Shown: piece by piece, positions 9,827 through 18,689 of the stretch
Layout of the letters: each line of letters opens with the position of its first letter
Numbering within the stretch: position 1 is the first letter of the stretch
Assembly (NCBI GenBank): GCA_003427395.1
Contig: BFEA01000232.1
Span: 1,689,665 to 1,712,164 of the forward strand
DNA length: 22,500 bases
Source: Chara braunii
Lineage: Eukaryota; Streptophyta; Charophyceae; Charales; Characeae
Direction: 5' to 3'
Notes under the pieces: model-generated
The model's database searches: none
What the model was told of the DNA's origin: nothing
Seen by the model: only the letters and a program-made list of their open reading frames with translations
Translations under genes and position numbers: made by a program

Positions 9827-11206
9827 TCAGTCCCTAGCTTGTAGCCCCCCAGTTTCCTTATCCTCGGCCGCCTGAAGCCATTGTTCCACTGAGTCCCGAC
9901 TTAGAAACTTGACCAATCGTTGCCCCGGGAAGGGTCCGTTCAATCCAGTTCCATCCAAATCTTCCAGTTCGAAGGTGTTTAGTCTCACCCGCTTGGCGAC
10001 CCGATAGGGGCTTTTGAACCTCCTCCCAAGCTGTCCAGACCAAGTACTTTCTGGTGCCCAGTTCCTTAGCAATACTGTCTCCCTCACCTGAAGTGGCTCC
10101 TTTTTGACATTCTTAAACTGGTCCCATCTTGCTTTGTCCCTCATTCTGCTGTCTAGCACCCGGTTGACGATGTTTTCCATGACCTCTTCGTTCTTAAGGA
10201 CTTGTTGACACCTCGCCTCGATTAACTCTTCCGTGGTCATTTGTGGGTCATCATCTAACCTGTTCTAGGTAGGTATCAAGGCTTCGACGGGAAAGTCGAT
10301 CTCTCTTCCGTACAAAAATTATGTTGGGATACATCTCGTTGTCCTCTTAGATGTCATGTTTTCTGAGAAGACAGTTTGCTTGAGGTACTTAGGCCAACTT
10401 TCAAGATGGTCCGCTGCGAGCTTCGCAATCGTGTTCTTTAAGGTTCGGTACCATTTTTCCACAGGTGCATTGACCTCCGGATGGTATGGCTTGATGAGCT
10501 TGATCGATACGCAGAGCCTCTTAAGCATTCCCAATACTTCTTGGTTCGCAAATTCCGTCTCATTGTCCACTATAAACCTTCTGACGAAAGGATGCCTCAA
10601 GTAGAAGTCTTCTATTCAGTCCGCTACACTTCTTTCTGTTTTTTTCTTGAGAGCGACCGCCTCCACGAACCGACTCAAGTTGTCTCGCGCATCTAGAATA
10701 TACCTGTACCCATCTGTTGATACAGGCATGACCGCAAGGTCAAGGTGGACCAGATGTCCCGGTCCTAGCACCCGCGTCGTTCTAAGCGGCTCAAAGACAC
10801 GTGCTGAGCTTCGTTCCTGGCAAATAAGGCATGTATGGCAGTGTATGGCGACCATGCCTGACATGCCCGACCAATAACAAAGTGGCGTTATCTTTGCAAG
10901 AGTTCCTTTGGACGATCAATATCCTCCTGCTAATCCGTCGTGCATTACCTGGATAACGTCTAACTGCCTAGTTCTTCCTAACACAACTCTTTTAGGCATA
11001 GCATCTTCTTCTCTTCGGAACAAATGACCGCCCCTTAGGACGTACCTTTTGGCCTCCTCCCTTGCTTTAATGCTGACTTCCATGGGTTGTTTGTTTCCTA
11101 CTAGCAACAACCCGATCTCTCGAAAGACCCGTGCGTATGTCTGGGCATAGAAAAACTCCTTCCCTTCCTGGTCCTCATCCTTTCTTTCCTGCATCTGGCT
11201 TACCAT
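9827..11206 (-). other. Integrase: H2C2 zinc finger, DDE core, GPY/F-like tail
   Basis: The N-terminal zinc-binding module reads MHDGLAGGY, with Tyr (10919-10921) where the second His is expected, then CHTCLICQ for the two Cys. The catalytic triad is present: Asp in HLDLAVMP (10739-10741), Asp in IVDNETEF (10565-10567) and Glu in NAPVEKWYRTL (10457-10459). DNETEF replaces the usual DNGTEF (GAG at 10559-10561, one G-to-A from GGG). The C-terminal module RRFKSPYRVAKR resembles the GPY/F motif with Ser for Gly. No chromodomain is visible after it. Stops at 10916, 10616, 10319 and 10265 break the domain. Confidence 0.9.
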
Positions 11207-11479
11207 TCATCGCAACTATTTCCTTTCCCAAGATTCCACTAAGCTCATCACGGCGGTCCTGCCTCCCTCAACCGCCATTGCTATTAGTTCCTCCTTCGGT
11301 CCTACTATCGCTCCCCACAAATCTTTCTCCTTTTTGCAACCCTGAGTGGTGACCGGTCCTTCTCTAAGTTCTGCGACTACGGCAGGTGCCCCCTTCTCCA
11401 AAGTCCGGATCAACAGTTCTTTCGACGCACATTCTTCGCCCATCATTTCGTTATCCACCGCAAGGGTTCCTCCTTCTTA

Positions 11480-12076
11480 TTCGAGGAATGCGTCTATGGG
11501 CTCCGCTTCCTCCACCCCTTCGGGAGTGATGCAGACCCGGCTTAGCCCATCGACCTTGTTTCTGATTCCCGCAATCCGTTCGATTTTGTAATCGAACTGC
11601 CAGATAAATCATACCCATCTCCCCACCGTCGGATCTATAGGCCTGTAATTCTTTAAGGCCCCTGCAACATTCGTTGGATCGATCCTAAGGATGATCCGCC
11701 TCCCAAATAGGTAGGCTTGGAAGGTCTTGAGGCAATGTAAGATGGCTAGGACCTCCTTCTTGAACTGCGCGTACCGCCGTTCTGCGGCATTCAGGGTCCT
11801 ACTTTCGAACATAATTGGCCTCTCTTTCCCTTCCTCGTCCTTTTGAATTAGCACGCCTCCTACGACCAAGGGTCCTTCATCCGTCTCTAGGATGAAGGGT
11901 CGTCCCACTTCGTCATTAAAACAGGGTGCGGACAAGGGGATTTGCTCAGACGTCAGTATGTCCTTGAGTGTTTGGACGGCTCCTTCTCGGTCCTCTGTCC
12001 AATCCATGGTCCCTTTTTCTCTAATCATGGCACGGATAGGCTCAACAATCTTGGCAAAATTTTTAATGAAGATCCT
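11480..12076 (-). other. RNase H domain
   Basis: FILETDEGPLVVGGVLIQ supplies the first acidic residue (Asp codon at 11879-11881). ERRYAQFKKEVLAILHCLK supplies the Glu, and ILRIDPTNVAGALKNY the next Asp. This is the Ty3-type RNase H that follows RT directly and degrades the RNA strand during cDNA synthesis. A TGA (11609-11611) replaces a probable Trp in GRWV*FIWQFDY. Catalytic residues appear intact. Confidence 0.87.
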
Positions 12077-12900
12077 TCAAAAGCCGACCACGCCCATGAA
12101 TGCTCTTACCTCCGTCGTCGTGCGCAGGGTTGTTGGTCATTGTGACATCTTGTATGTTTTCGCCGGATCTGGCTTCCTACCGTAAGCACCGCAGCGAAAT
12201 CCTAGTATGGTTACTTCTGGTACTGCTAGAATACTCTTTGGTCCGCTAGCCGTGATGTTGTATATTAGGAACTGACGGAGTAAGTTCTTGATGTTCTGTA
12301 GATGGTCCCATACAAATCTTCGGATTTCTGACTGGACTTATGTCTCGTCCTTTTCTTGTGCGCCTTTGATCGGGTTGTCATCGATGTAGGGCTCACACTT
12401 CTCTGGGAACATGTCCCCGGCCACGGCGAGCATTCTCCGTTGCGCTTCGGTTACTGCGTTTGTGAAGCCCATAGGGGTCACCTGCATCTGCAACTGTCCT
12501 ACGGGGGTGCGCATTGCGGTATACGGCCTGTCCCGCACATCCAATGGAAGCTGGTCGTACCCTGAGTACAGATCTATCAGGGAGTAAATGCTCCGACCGG
12601 CTTGCGATTCTGCTAATAAATTGGCCTGAGGCAGTGAGCCAGCATCTCGGATGGTTACCGCATTCAACTTCTGCAGGTCCTGAATCCATCTCAACGTCTT
12701 GTTGGGTTTCCGAAAGACGAATCACCGGTTCGCGTATGGTGACGTCGTAGGTTCTGCGACGAAGAAGTCCATCTTTGCTCGAAGAAGGTCTGTCACTTCT
12801 CCTGCTATCCCAAATTCATAGTCCGGACCTTTGTCATTCCAGCACTCATATTCTACAGTCTGGATTCTGACCGGAGGAATCAGCTTTGCGTCCAACCGCC
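12077..12900 (-). other. Reverse transcriptase domain (RVT_1-like)
   Basis: Motifs in order are: TSPYANR then a TGA where Trp is expected, FVFRKPN and RWIQDLQKLN (fingers/palm entry); SLIDLYSGYDQLPLD with the first catalytic Asp; TPMGFTNAV; and PYIDDNPIKG (12377-12388 encodes Y-I-D-D) with the catalytic Asp pair. The thumb/connection follows with a TAA (12338), then FVWDHL, LGFRCGAYGRKPDP, and two more TGA codons. All three catalytic Asp are kept. YIDDNP in place of the common F-x-D-D-I/V-L points to an unusual branch of Ty3/gypsy RTs. Confidence 0.9.
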
Positions 12901-13146
12901 CTTTCTGGTGGTCACTAAAGGCAAATGCCAGGTGAAACTCCTGGCAGGTTCTTTTCATCAGGAGGGTTTTTTCCTCTGTTAAGAATCCCGCAACCCCTAT
13001 CTTCATTGTATCGGTTACCTCAACTGGTATCCGATGCCTTTCTGTTGCTCGCTTCTCTCGGATCACCCGGAGGACTTCCTCCTCCGTCTCCATAGCCTCT
13101 TCCTTTGATGTCTCTAGCAGGATCGAGACCGACTTTGCTTTCTTCC

Positions 13147-14376
13147 CTACCAACTTGTATTTTCGAACATTTCCTTCCGGGATTTTTCGCCTAAAAGATG
13201 AACGAACGGGATTGCCCTCGCCACTTCTACGATTCGTGGCTGAATAATGACTAATTTTTCGTTCATACAATACCCCTTTTTCACTTCTCCTTCGAATTTG
13301 GCCAATGCCACCGAGTCCACTCCTACGTTATGGTATCTGATGACCTTAATGAGTTGTAGCAAATCGGGAATCTCGAGTGCGACTTCCGATACATCTATGC
13401 GCACTTCTTTCTGCTTGGGCAGGCTGACCCCGAGGTCGACTTCTGATTCCCTTTCTGCCACCATAACACCTAAGACTTTGTCCTCCTGCCTCCTCTTCTT
13501 CTGGGGCAGACCCCTCTCGATCCATTCCTTCTTATTGAATGCTTCCTCGATCATAATTTCTACCCTTTCTCTCATGCCCTCCATTCGCGCAAAAGCCCAC
13601 TTCCGCGCGCCGTCTTCGAAAGATGGTGAGCATGTTGCTAACTTCCCCTTCCGAGTCGGAGGGTCTCCTCTCGTCCTAAGGAGTCGGAGGAGCTCTCCCC
13701 GACCGGTCACTGGGTCTTCTATGTCTACCATGTACGTGCCATCGTGCAAGTGCATGCCTATCATTTCTACGTTTGCGCACCACGGTCTCTCGAGGATTAT
13801 GTCGTGGTCCATTTCTTCCATTACTGTCATCTGTTGAAACGACCAGATCGATTCCCTGATGCCTGCTTTGACTGCGCACTTCGTGACATACCCCGCGAAC
13901 GAAATTTCCCCACCGGCTCCCCGGATGCTCCCTGTTACTTCCTTATTTTCCATAAAACCCTTGATCGTTGCAAAATCCCTCCTTATGAGAGTGATTTTCG
14001 CTCCCCCGTCTACTAACGCGTCGGTATGATGAGTTCCGATCTGGATTTTCAATTTTCCTACGGGTAGCGCATGGAAGCTGAGCTTTGTCCCGGGAGGGAC
14101 CCTCATGACCTCGCCACCTTCTCGGTTTGGCAAGCTCAGGTGGATGTCTGCAAAGGCTTTCTCGAGATCCTCCAAATCCCCCCGACTCCTTTGAAGGTTA
14201 GCGACTTCTTGTGAAGCTTCCGGTGATTCGGGGTTTTCGTCTATATCTACTCGCCGTCGAGTCAACAGTTGTCTTAGCCCTTTGAGCAACTTAGGGCTGG
14301 CCTGCAGCATGGTCTGAAACGACACCGACACCATGGTTCGTAGTAGCTTGCTAAGGGTGTCATCGATCTCAGGCAT
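13147..14376 (-). CDS. Retrotransposon aspartic protease ORF (DGGA variant)
   Basis: An ATG at 14376 opens a 409-codon ORF. Residues from about 103 form a retropepsin-like domain: KLKIQIGTHHTDALVDGGAK contains the catalytic Asp (GAC at 14008-14010) in the form D-G-G-A, where D-(S/T)-G-A is usual. About 60 residues later DIILERPW corresponds to the hydrophobic-hydrophobic-G motif normally read as DIILGRPW; Gly is Glu here (GAG at 13789-13791). The remaining C-terminal half is charged and would link protease to RT. The protease should cleave the polyprotein; with the Gly-to-Glu change activity is doubtful. The frame ends at a TAG (13147-13149) after the natural reading has moved -1 into the pol register near an A-run at about 13185. 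Confidence 0.8.
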   Translation of the reverse strand: MPEIDDTLSKLLRTMVSVSFQTMLQASPKLLKGLRQLLTRRRVDIDENPESPEASQEVANLQRSRGDLEDLEKAFADIHLSLPNREGGEVMRVPPGTKLSFHALPVGKLKIQIGTHHTDALVDGGAKITLIRRDFATIKGFMENKEVTGSIRGAGGEISFAGYVTKCAVKAGIRESIWSFQQMTVMEEMDHDIILERPWCANVEMIGMHLHDGTYMVDIEDPVTGRGELLRLLRTRGDPPTRKGKLATCSPSFEDGARKWAFARMEGMRERVEIMIEEAFNKKEWIERGLPQKKRRQEDKVLGVMVAERESEVDLGVSLPKQKEVRIDVSEVALEIPDLLQLIKVIRYHNVGVDSVALAKFEGEVKKGYCMNEKLVIIQPRIVEVARAIPFVHLLGEKSRKEMFENTSW

Positions 14377-14472
14377 GGTTAAAATCTAGATTTGGTACCT
14401 AAACTTCTTTTTAGCGGCGGTAACTTTGTCCGTAGGCTCCTCTTCTCTAGGTTTCCCATAGACTTTCTCTGG

Positions 14473-14946
14473 TTATCTGGCCTCAGGCTCTGCCTGGGGT
14501 ACGGAGCTTCCAACTACCTCCTCCATCACGGTGTCACAAATAATCCTTCTACAAGCCGTCCCTAGCCGAGTAGTCGCGTTCACCCTATCACGTCTGTCGT
14601 TTTCCAAAATGAAGTTGACCTGTGGCCCGCGGCCCCGAAGTTGATCCCAAATGATGTCGACCACCGACTCAGCTTCTACGACTGCTATCTCTAGCTCATT
14701 GACTATGATAATGACTCGCCTCATCCCCCCTGGCGAGTTCCAATTCACCCGTTCTCCCTGTGGTCCGAATATCTCTCCCTTTAATGACCTGGTACATCTT
14801 CTTTTTAATATATCATGGTTGAGTTTTGGACATGCGCGTACATAATGTCCCATCGTGGTGCAGTACTTGTATTGCTCGTTAGCAGGATCTCTCCGTCCGA
14901 ATCCCCGATTGGCTACACCTCGCGGAACTACAGCTTCCTGGGAGGG
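14473..14946 (-). pseudogene. Nucleocapsid zinc-knuckle segment, first Cys replaced
   Basis: This frame reads through the end of Gag, shifted by -1 relative to it, and contains a CCHC-like knuckle KYCTTMGHYVRACP (14868-14827). In the usual C-x2-C-x4-H-x4-C pattern the second Cys, the His and the last Cys are present, but the position of the first Cys is Tyr (TAC at 14869-14871; Cys TGC would differ by one G-to-A change). The knuckle normally binds genomic RNA during packaging. The frame continues over about 120 further codons without a recognisable domain to a TAA at 14473-14475, and after it in the same register to the protease ORF, with one TAG at 14386-14388. Confidence 0.72.
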
Positions 14947-15899
14947 AGGGCGGGTCGGGATACTTGCGCCTGCATAACCAGTAGCGCGTTCTCCACCCTT
15001 TCAATCTTGTTGTCGACTCCGTGCACCCGTTCATGCAGACTTTCAATCCCCTTTTTTACCTTGTCGCCTGCCCTACCATTCACATCTATAACTTCCCCTT
15101 CCTTGAGCAAGGCTAATGTCTCGGTCACTACAGTCTTTTCGGCCAGATCTGTTACCGAACTGAAATCAACATCCCTGGTGTTTACGAATTTGCTCGTCTG
15201 TTGGTAAGCCGACAGAATCTTGTCCTTGTCGAACTCGAAGAACTGCCTGAGGAAGTACTTACTCATTATCCGGTCCGTAACCCCGGGGATCCTTAGGGCT
15301 ACCAGGGTAAACTCCCGTAGGAAGTCGTTGTACGTTGCGAAGTTCTTCCTTTGAACTGCCGCTAAATCGGCCTCCGTAGCCATTTTCTCTGTTGCCAGGT
15401 ATTTCCTCAGCATCACATCCCGGGTTTCCTTCCAGGATCGACTCGCAGCTACGATGGTCATTATGTCCCGCCCCAAGCTCAAAGACACATGCTGTTCCAG
15501 GTGGTCCATCATTTCTTCTCCGGTCCATTTCAACAATGCAGCCTGATTCTCGTAATCTAGCAAGAATTTCGTGATGTTCGCTCCGTCAAACGTCAACTTT
15601 TTCTTAGCATCCGTCAGGTAACCTTGATTTTTGTTCAGTGCTCGCGCGAAGGACGATACTATCTTCCTAAGACCGCCTTCGGAGCTACTGGCCTCGCCCG
15701 CCATACTGGTATCTTGCCCTTCCTTGCCGGCCTTCTGCCCCTCCCTAGTCTTTGCATTTCCTTCCGGTTCAAACCATCCCAACACCCTTTCCCTAAGGCT
15801 CCATAGTCCTTCATATCCTCGTGTTACTGCTGGTGCGGTTGGCAGACGGCTAACCCTACTATCTATGGCTGGTGGGTTCGTAGCTTTCTCCGCCTCCAT
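14928..15899 (-). CDS. gag: Gag (capsid-like) polyprotein segment
   Basis: This is an uninterrupted 323-codon ORF from ATG 15899. The first 90 residues are Ala/Gly/Glu-rich and probably disordered. The central part, starting at FDGANITKFLLDYE, resembles the retrotransposon gag/capsid domain in which a 'F-G-(x)n-F-L-x-x-(Y/F)' segment begins the helical core, followed by LREFTLVALRIPG. The C-terminal 60 residues form a probable coiled coil (ESLHERVHGVDNKIERVENAL). It would assemble the virus-like particle. The ORF stops at 14928-14930, and the zinc knuckle expected at its end lies in the next register, 1 base back. Some N-terminal residues are probably encoded upstream of this ATG in another register. 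Confidence 0.82.
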   Translation of the reverse strand: MEAEKATNPPAIDSRVSRLPTAPAVTRGYEGLWSLRERVLGWFEPEGNAKTREGQKAGKEGQDTSMAGEASSSEGGLRKIVSSFARALNKNQGYLTDAKKKLTFDGANITKFLLDYENQAALLKWTGEEMMDHLEQHVSLSLGRDIMTIVAASRSWKETRDVMLRKYLATEKMATEADLAAVQRKNFATYNDFLREFTLVALRIPGVTDRIMSKYFLRQFFEFDKDKILSAYQQTSKFVNTRDVDFSSVTDLAEKTVVTETLALLKEGEVIDVNGRAGDKVKKGIESLHERVHGVDNKIERVENALLVMQAQVSRPALPPRKL

Positions 15900-16390
15900 C
15901 CCCGGGAGTTCTCTCTCTCCTTCCTTCTTTTGCTCGGTCTTCCCCCACGATCACTACCCTTATCCCCTTGACCAATTCTGCCTCGGCCGGTCCTCCGTTC
16001 GTCCCACGGTTCTTCCTGCGAAGGACCTTCTTCGTTCCCAGCCATCATTTCCTCAATCAATCTTGCCTTCTACTCTGCGTTTTTTTTTTCTATTTCCTCT
16101 AGTTTGCGCCTTGCATCCGTGACCCTCACTTTCTTAAACACAATTCCCTCTGAATTCCGGGGGCTTGTCCTATCCTTATTTCTGCCGTCCTTGGTTTCCT
16201 AAGTCCTTTGCCTGCTTCCTCCGGCTTTCCCTGAGCTTTCCCTTGAGGAGATTTCCTTCCGGTTCCCTTTGGTACCATTCGGATTTATCGATTCTCTGTC
16301 TTTCTGCCCCTCGTCGCTTTGTACGGCACTGCCTCCTAAGCGTGGTCCTCCTTCGCTCCTACGGTTATCCGTTTCATCTTCCGTTGCCAT
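15863..16390 (-). pseudogene. gag: Probable Gag N-terminal region, interrupted
   Basis: An ATG at 16390 (MATEDETDNRRSEGG) starts a hydrophilic, Lys/Arg/Glu-rich reading that keeps one register to 15863. It carries a TAG at 16199-16201 and a TAG at 16070-16072. The middle part, KKVRVTDARRKLEEIEKK, looks like a short charged helix. Around 15930-15950, at a run of five G, the reading appears to pass into the Gag register, which itself has a TGA at about 15951-15953. Together these look like the disordered N-terminus of Gag. The assignment rests on position and continuity, as no conserved domain is present. Confidence 0.5.
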
Positions 16391-16399
16391 TTTGCCTAG

Positions 16400-16840
16400 A
16401 TCTACAAAACCAAAGGATTCCCCAGGACACATGCGGCGCGATGTATTTAGGTTCCATAGGTTCCGACTTCGTTGGCTTATCTTTATTCGGATAATAGCCT
16501 TCTCCCCATTTCCGTTCCCCGATTGTTTTCCTAGGAAGGGGCCGCGACAGACCCCGCCGCCCTACCGAGCTGAGGAACACGACTTTGTGCCATTTATCAC
16601 AGACTCGTTTAGAGTGCCCCTGTTTCGTCGGCCGGTGCGTAAGAGTCCTGATTAGGCATCCTGATAGGGAAAGTTTCCCGACAGTATTCCCCCTTTCGAC
16701 CTCCCGGGTCATGGCAACCATTAGGCGTCTACCCTCCCCTCCTTTGTTTTCTAGCTGGTTTTGATTGCTCGGGTCCGAGGTCCTTTCCTATTTCCGTAGC
16801 GGGCTTATACTTACTTTACCCCATTGGCCCGCCCGGGGCG
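16400..16840 (-). other. Spacer between the ORF array and Gag
   Basis: A minus frame of 115 codons (16721-16374) overlaps the Gag start in another register and shows no motif. It may be 5' leader of the element. No primer-binding site complementary to a common plant tRNA was recognised. Confidence 0.4.
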
Positions 16841-17613
16841 CTAGTCCCGTTCTCGCTCTCGTGGCCCTTCCGGTTCGGTAGGCTCCTCGAATAGTTGAGC
16901 CACCCCCGCTATATAACTCTCTCCTATCTCGATTGCCCTCTGGATTATGTGTTCGTATTCCGCCTAGGCTAGCCGTGGCAACCCTAATATCAAGATATGG
17001 ATAACTTCCAGTAAATTCATGGGCCGTGTTTCCCTAGAACGACCCATGTTCTACAACAACGTCAAAGAACATCCTGATGGTCTGGAAGGGGAAGTGGTCT
17101 ACCCAGATTATTGCCGAGTCTGCCAACTCCTGCGCCCTTGCGAGGCTCCCGAAGATGAGGTCTATCATAAATCGTGGGACCCGACACCTCAACGACGTGG
17201 TTGGTGCCCTGAATTCCCTTCAGCCTTCCATTTCCACCCTGGTTAGTAAGTCCACGTTTCTTCTACCCCCTGACGGATTGTCCTATCCGCGTCAACACCC
17301 GGGCCGCCCTCTGAAAGACGGGAACCAGCTCGTGGCCTTGTGTTATTCCTATCCCCAGCGAGTGCCAACCAACCTCGGGTAGGTATAGGACCCCGGTTAC
17401 CTCCAAATTGGAAAACAGATCATCCCCAGACCCTCGGTTGAGTCTCATCCTTGTCCACCGACATTCCACCAACATGAAGGCGCTGTCTCTTCATAGTGTC
17501 ACGGCCCGCCATTCTACGTCGAATCCCCGAAAGTTGGAATTTGACGGGAGGGACACTGCCCATCGCCCGCCGTTATTTAAGGGCGGTCCGAGGTACCGGG
17601 GCTGGCGTTCCAT
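16841..17613 (-). pseudogene. Tandem family copy D, heavily broken
   Basis: This is the fourth and most damaged member of the array, recognised by alignment with copies A-C. An ATG at 17613 (MERQPRYLG) leads through GRWAVSLPSNSNFRG and DSAFMLVECRW, which match block 1, then SNLEVTGVLYLPEVGW (block 2). It is broken by TGA at 17491-17493 and TAG at 17263-17265. After a register change VPRFMIDLIFGSLARAQ matches the PPFLVEALFG segment of copy A. After TAG 17034-17036 and another change, EIGESYIAGVAQLFEE (near 16880) matches the C-terminal block GETFLEGVRELF of copy A. It ends at TAG 16841-16843. The function of the family is unknown. Confidence 0.7.
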
Positions 17614-17752
17614 TCGCACACGTCTTGCTGCCATTGATGTCTTGGCGATTCCCTGCATAGTCCACATAGAAAGGATTACAGCCGATCCTCAGCAAACGTC
17701 CACCTACTGCCCCCTTACCCTTTATGTTCTCATTTTTCTTCTCTGGTTCCAA

Positions 17753-18646
17753 CTATCCTTCCATATCCCCAGGAGCAGCAACCTCCGCTGACTGCTCGTA
17801 CACCCGGTAAAGGTCATCTATGTAGGTCTCGCCCCGACCTACTTCCCGCCTGATGACTCCCCACATGGCCTCATCACTTATTTGTGAAATCCCTGGCCTA
17901 GTATTTACTGCTGTCCGTAGTATGGAAAACACCTCGTGCCCTTGTTCGTCTTCAAAATGTCCCATCTCTAGGAAGGCCCGGTAGTATTCCCGATACATTA
18001 ATGCTTCGTCAAAATTTAGCCTAGTTATGGCAGCTACCACGTGCTGCAGTCGCTCTATGCCTCCCATTCGTCTTAGTAAAAAGGGTAGTAAAAAGGGTGG
18101 TAGACTCATTCGCATGACCTCATTCGGCAACCTCAAGTCCACTGCCGCGACAACTTTTACCTCAGCCGTCACGTCATCTCGTTCTGGATCCGCAAACTCA
18201 AACCCCTTCCGCCAGGTTATTTGCCACGCTCCTTCGAACATTCGCATGGGGTCATCCCCGGAAGCCAAGGCAATCCGAAAGGTCCGCCATCCTTCGTCCG
18301 ACAAGTGTAAGGATCCTGTCGCATGTACGCGCCCTGGGAGGTCCAAATTTATACCCCCGAACTCCCCTCTCGCACGCCATTCCAGCTCTACTACTAGGTA
18401 CACCGTGTCTTCCACCAACGCTACCCCCACCCTATCCATTACCGGGTTACTTACCACATTTCTTGCCGGCAAGCTTATTTCGACCCTACCCCCTGATGCT
18501 CTTGGTGGTAGGATCACACGAGGCCTATCCTCCCAGAATGTTATTCGCCAGACCATCTTGCAACGTCTCCTCTCTTGCTCCCTTAGTTCGACTGATGCAC
18601 CCACCGAGATTGTTGATACCTCCCCCTTGTTTTGACCCCCTCGCAT
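17753..18646 (-). CDS. Tandem family copy C, intact ORF of 297 aa, unknown function
   Basis: This is the only uninterrupted member: ATG 18646 to TAG 17753-17755. An internal Met at residue 31 (MVWRITFWEDRPRV) is an alternative start that fits the other copies better. The N-terminal half is beta-rich by pattern (GVALVEDTVYLVVELEW; RVHATGSLHLSDEGWRTFRI). A hydrophobic hinge, MSLPPFLLPFLL, follows at about residue 185. The C-terminal half looks helical: FDEALMYREYYRAFLEMG, HEVFSILRTAVN and EAMWGVIRREVGRGETYIDD. There is no signal peptide or clear membrane span. It lies 43 bp after copy B and 139 bp before copy D, all on the same strand. I do not recognise the family. Confidence 0.72.
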   Translation of the reverse strand: MRGGQNKGEVSTISVGASVELREQERRRCKMVWRITFWEDRPRVILPPRASGGRVEISLPARNVVSNPVMDRVGVALVEDTVYLVVELEWRARGEFGGINLDLPGRVHATGSLHLSDEGWRTFRIALASGDDPMRMFEGAWQITWRKGFEFADPERDDVTAEVKVVAAVDLRLPNEVMRMSLPPFLLPFLLRRMGGIERLQHVVAAITRLNFDEALMYREYYRAFLEMGHFEDEQGHEVFSILRTAVNTRPGISQISDEAMWGVIRREVGRGETYIDDLYRVYEQSAEVAAPGDMEG

Positions 18647-18689
18647 CCCCTGCTAACTAATGTACACGACCCTTTCTTATGTTACACCC

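Larger units (their letters stand above)
9827..13270 (-). pseudogene. pol: Pol: RT, RNase H and integrase in one frame with twelve stops
   Basis: One register stays open for about 1147 codons except for stops at 12722 (TGA), 12338 (TAA), 12137 (TGA), 12077 (TGA), 11609 (TGA), 11477 (TAA), 11216 (TAG), 11207 (TGA), 10916 (TGA), 10616 (TGA), 10319 (TAA) and 10265 (TAG), given as the low coordinate of each codon; it ends at TGA 9827-9829. Random sequence of this length would carry several times more stops, and no indel is needed anywhere. The first 25 or so codons overlap the protease ORF in another register. Domains follow in Ty3/gypsy order. In life it would reverse-transcribe the element RNA and insert the cDNA. 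Confidence 0.92.
9827..16390 (-). mobile_element. Ty3/gypsy-type LTR retrotransposon, degenerate gag-pol core
   Basis: The order Gag, zinc knuckle, protease, RT, RNase H, integrase identifies a Metaviridae-type (Ty3/gypsy) element; Ty1/copia places integrase before RT. All parts read on the minus strand. Gag-protease is interrupted by stops and three register changes; pol is one continuous register with twelve stops. LTRs, primer-binding site and polypurine tract were not identified by eye, so the true ends lie outside these coordinates. Four tandem ORFs (20372-16841) precede Gag and another ORF (9719-8536) follows pol on the same strand, and either may belong to the element. As written it cannot make a full polyprotein. 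Confidence 0.93.

Noticed and set aside
9827-10100. Chromodomain at the integrase C-terminus
   Set aside because: After the SPYRV module the frame continues only about 60 codons without the aromatic cage pattern expected for a chromodomain.
13147-13200. Canonical -1 slippery heptamer at the protease-RT border
   Set aside because: CGAAAAATCC in the protease register does not give X-XXY-YYZ; only an A-run is present. Programmed shifting stays unproven.
13247-13837. Plus-strand ORF of 196 codons
   Set aside because: It lies antisense to the well-supported protease ORF and shows no motif of its own. The same applies to plus-strand frames at 15631-16122, 16269-16655, 18027-18635 and 19092-19553.
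15760-15785. tRNA B-box-like GGTTCAAACC
   Set aside because: It lies within the Gag ORF and no cloverleaf arms could be drawn around it.
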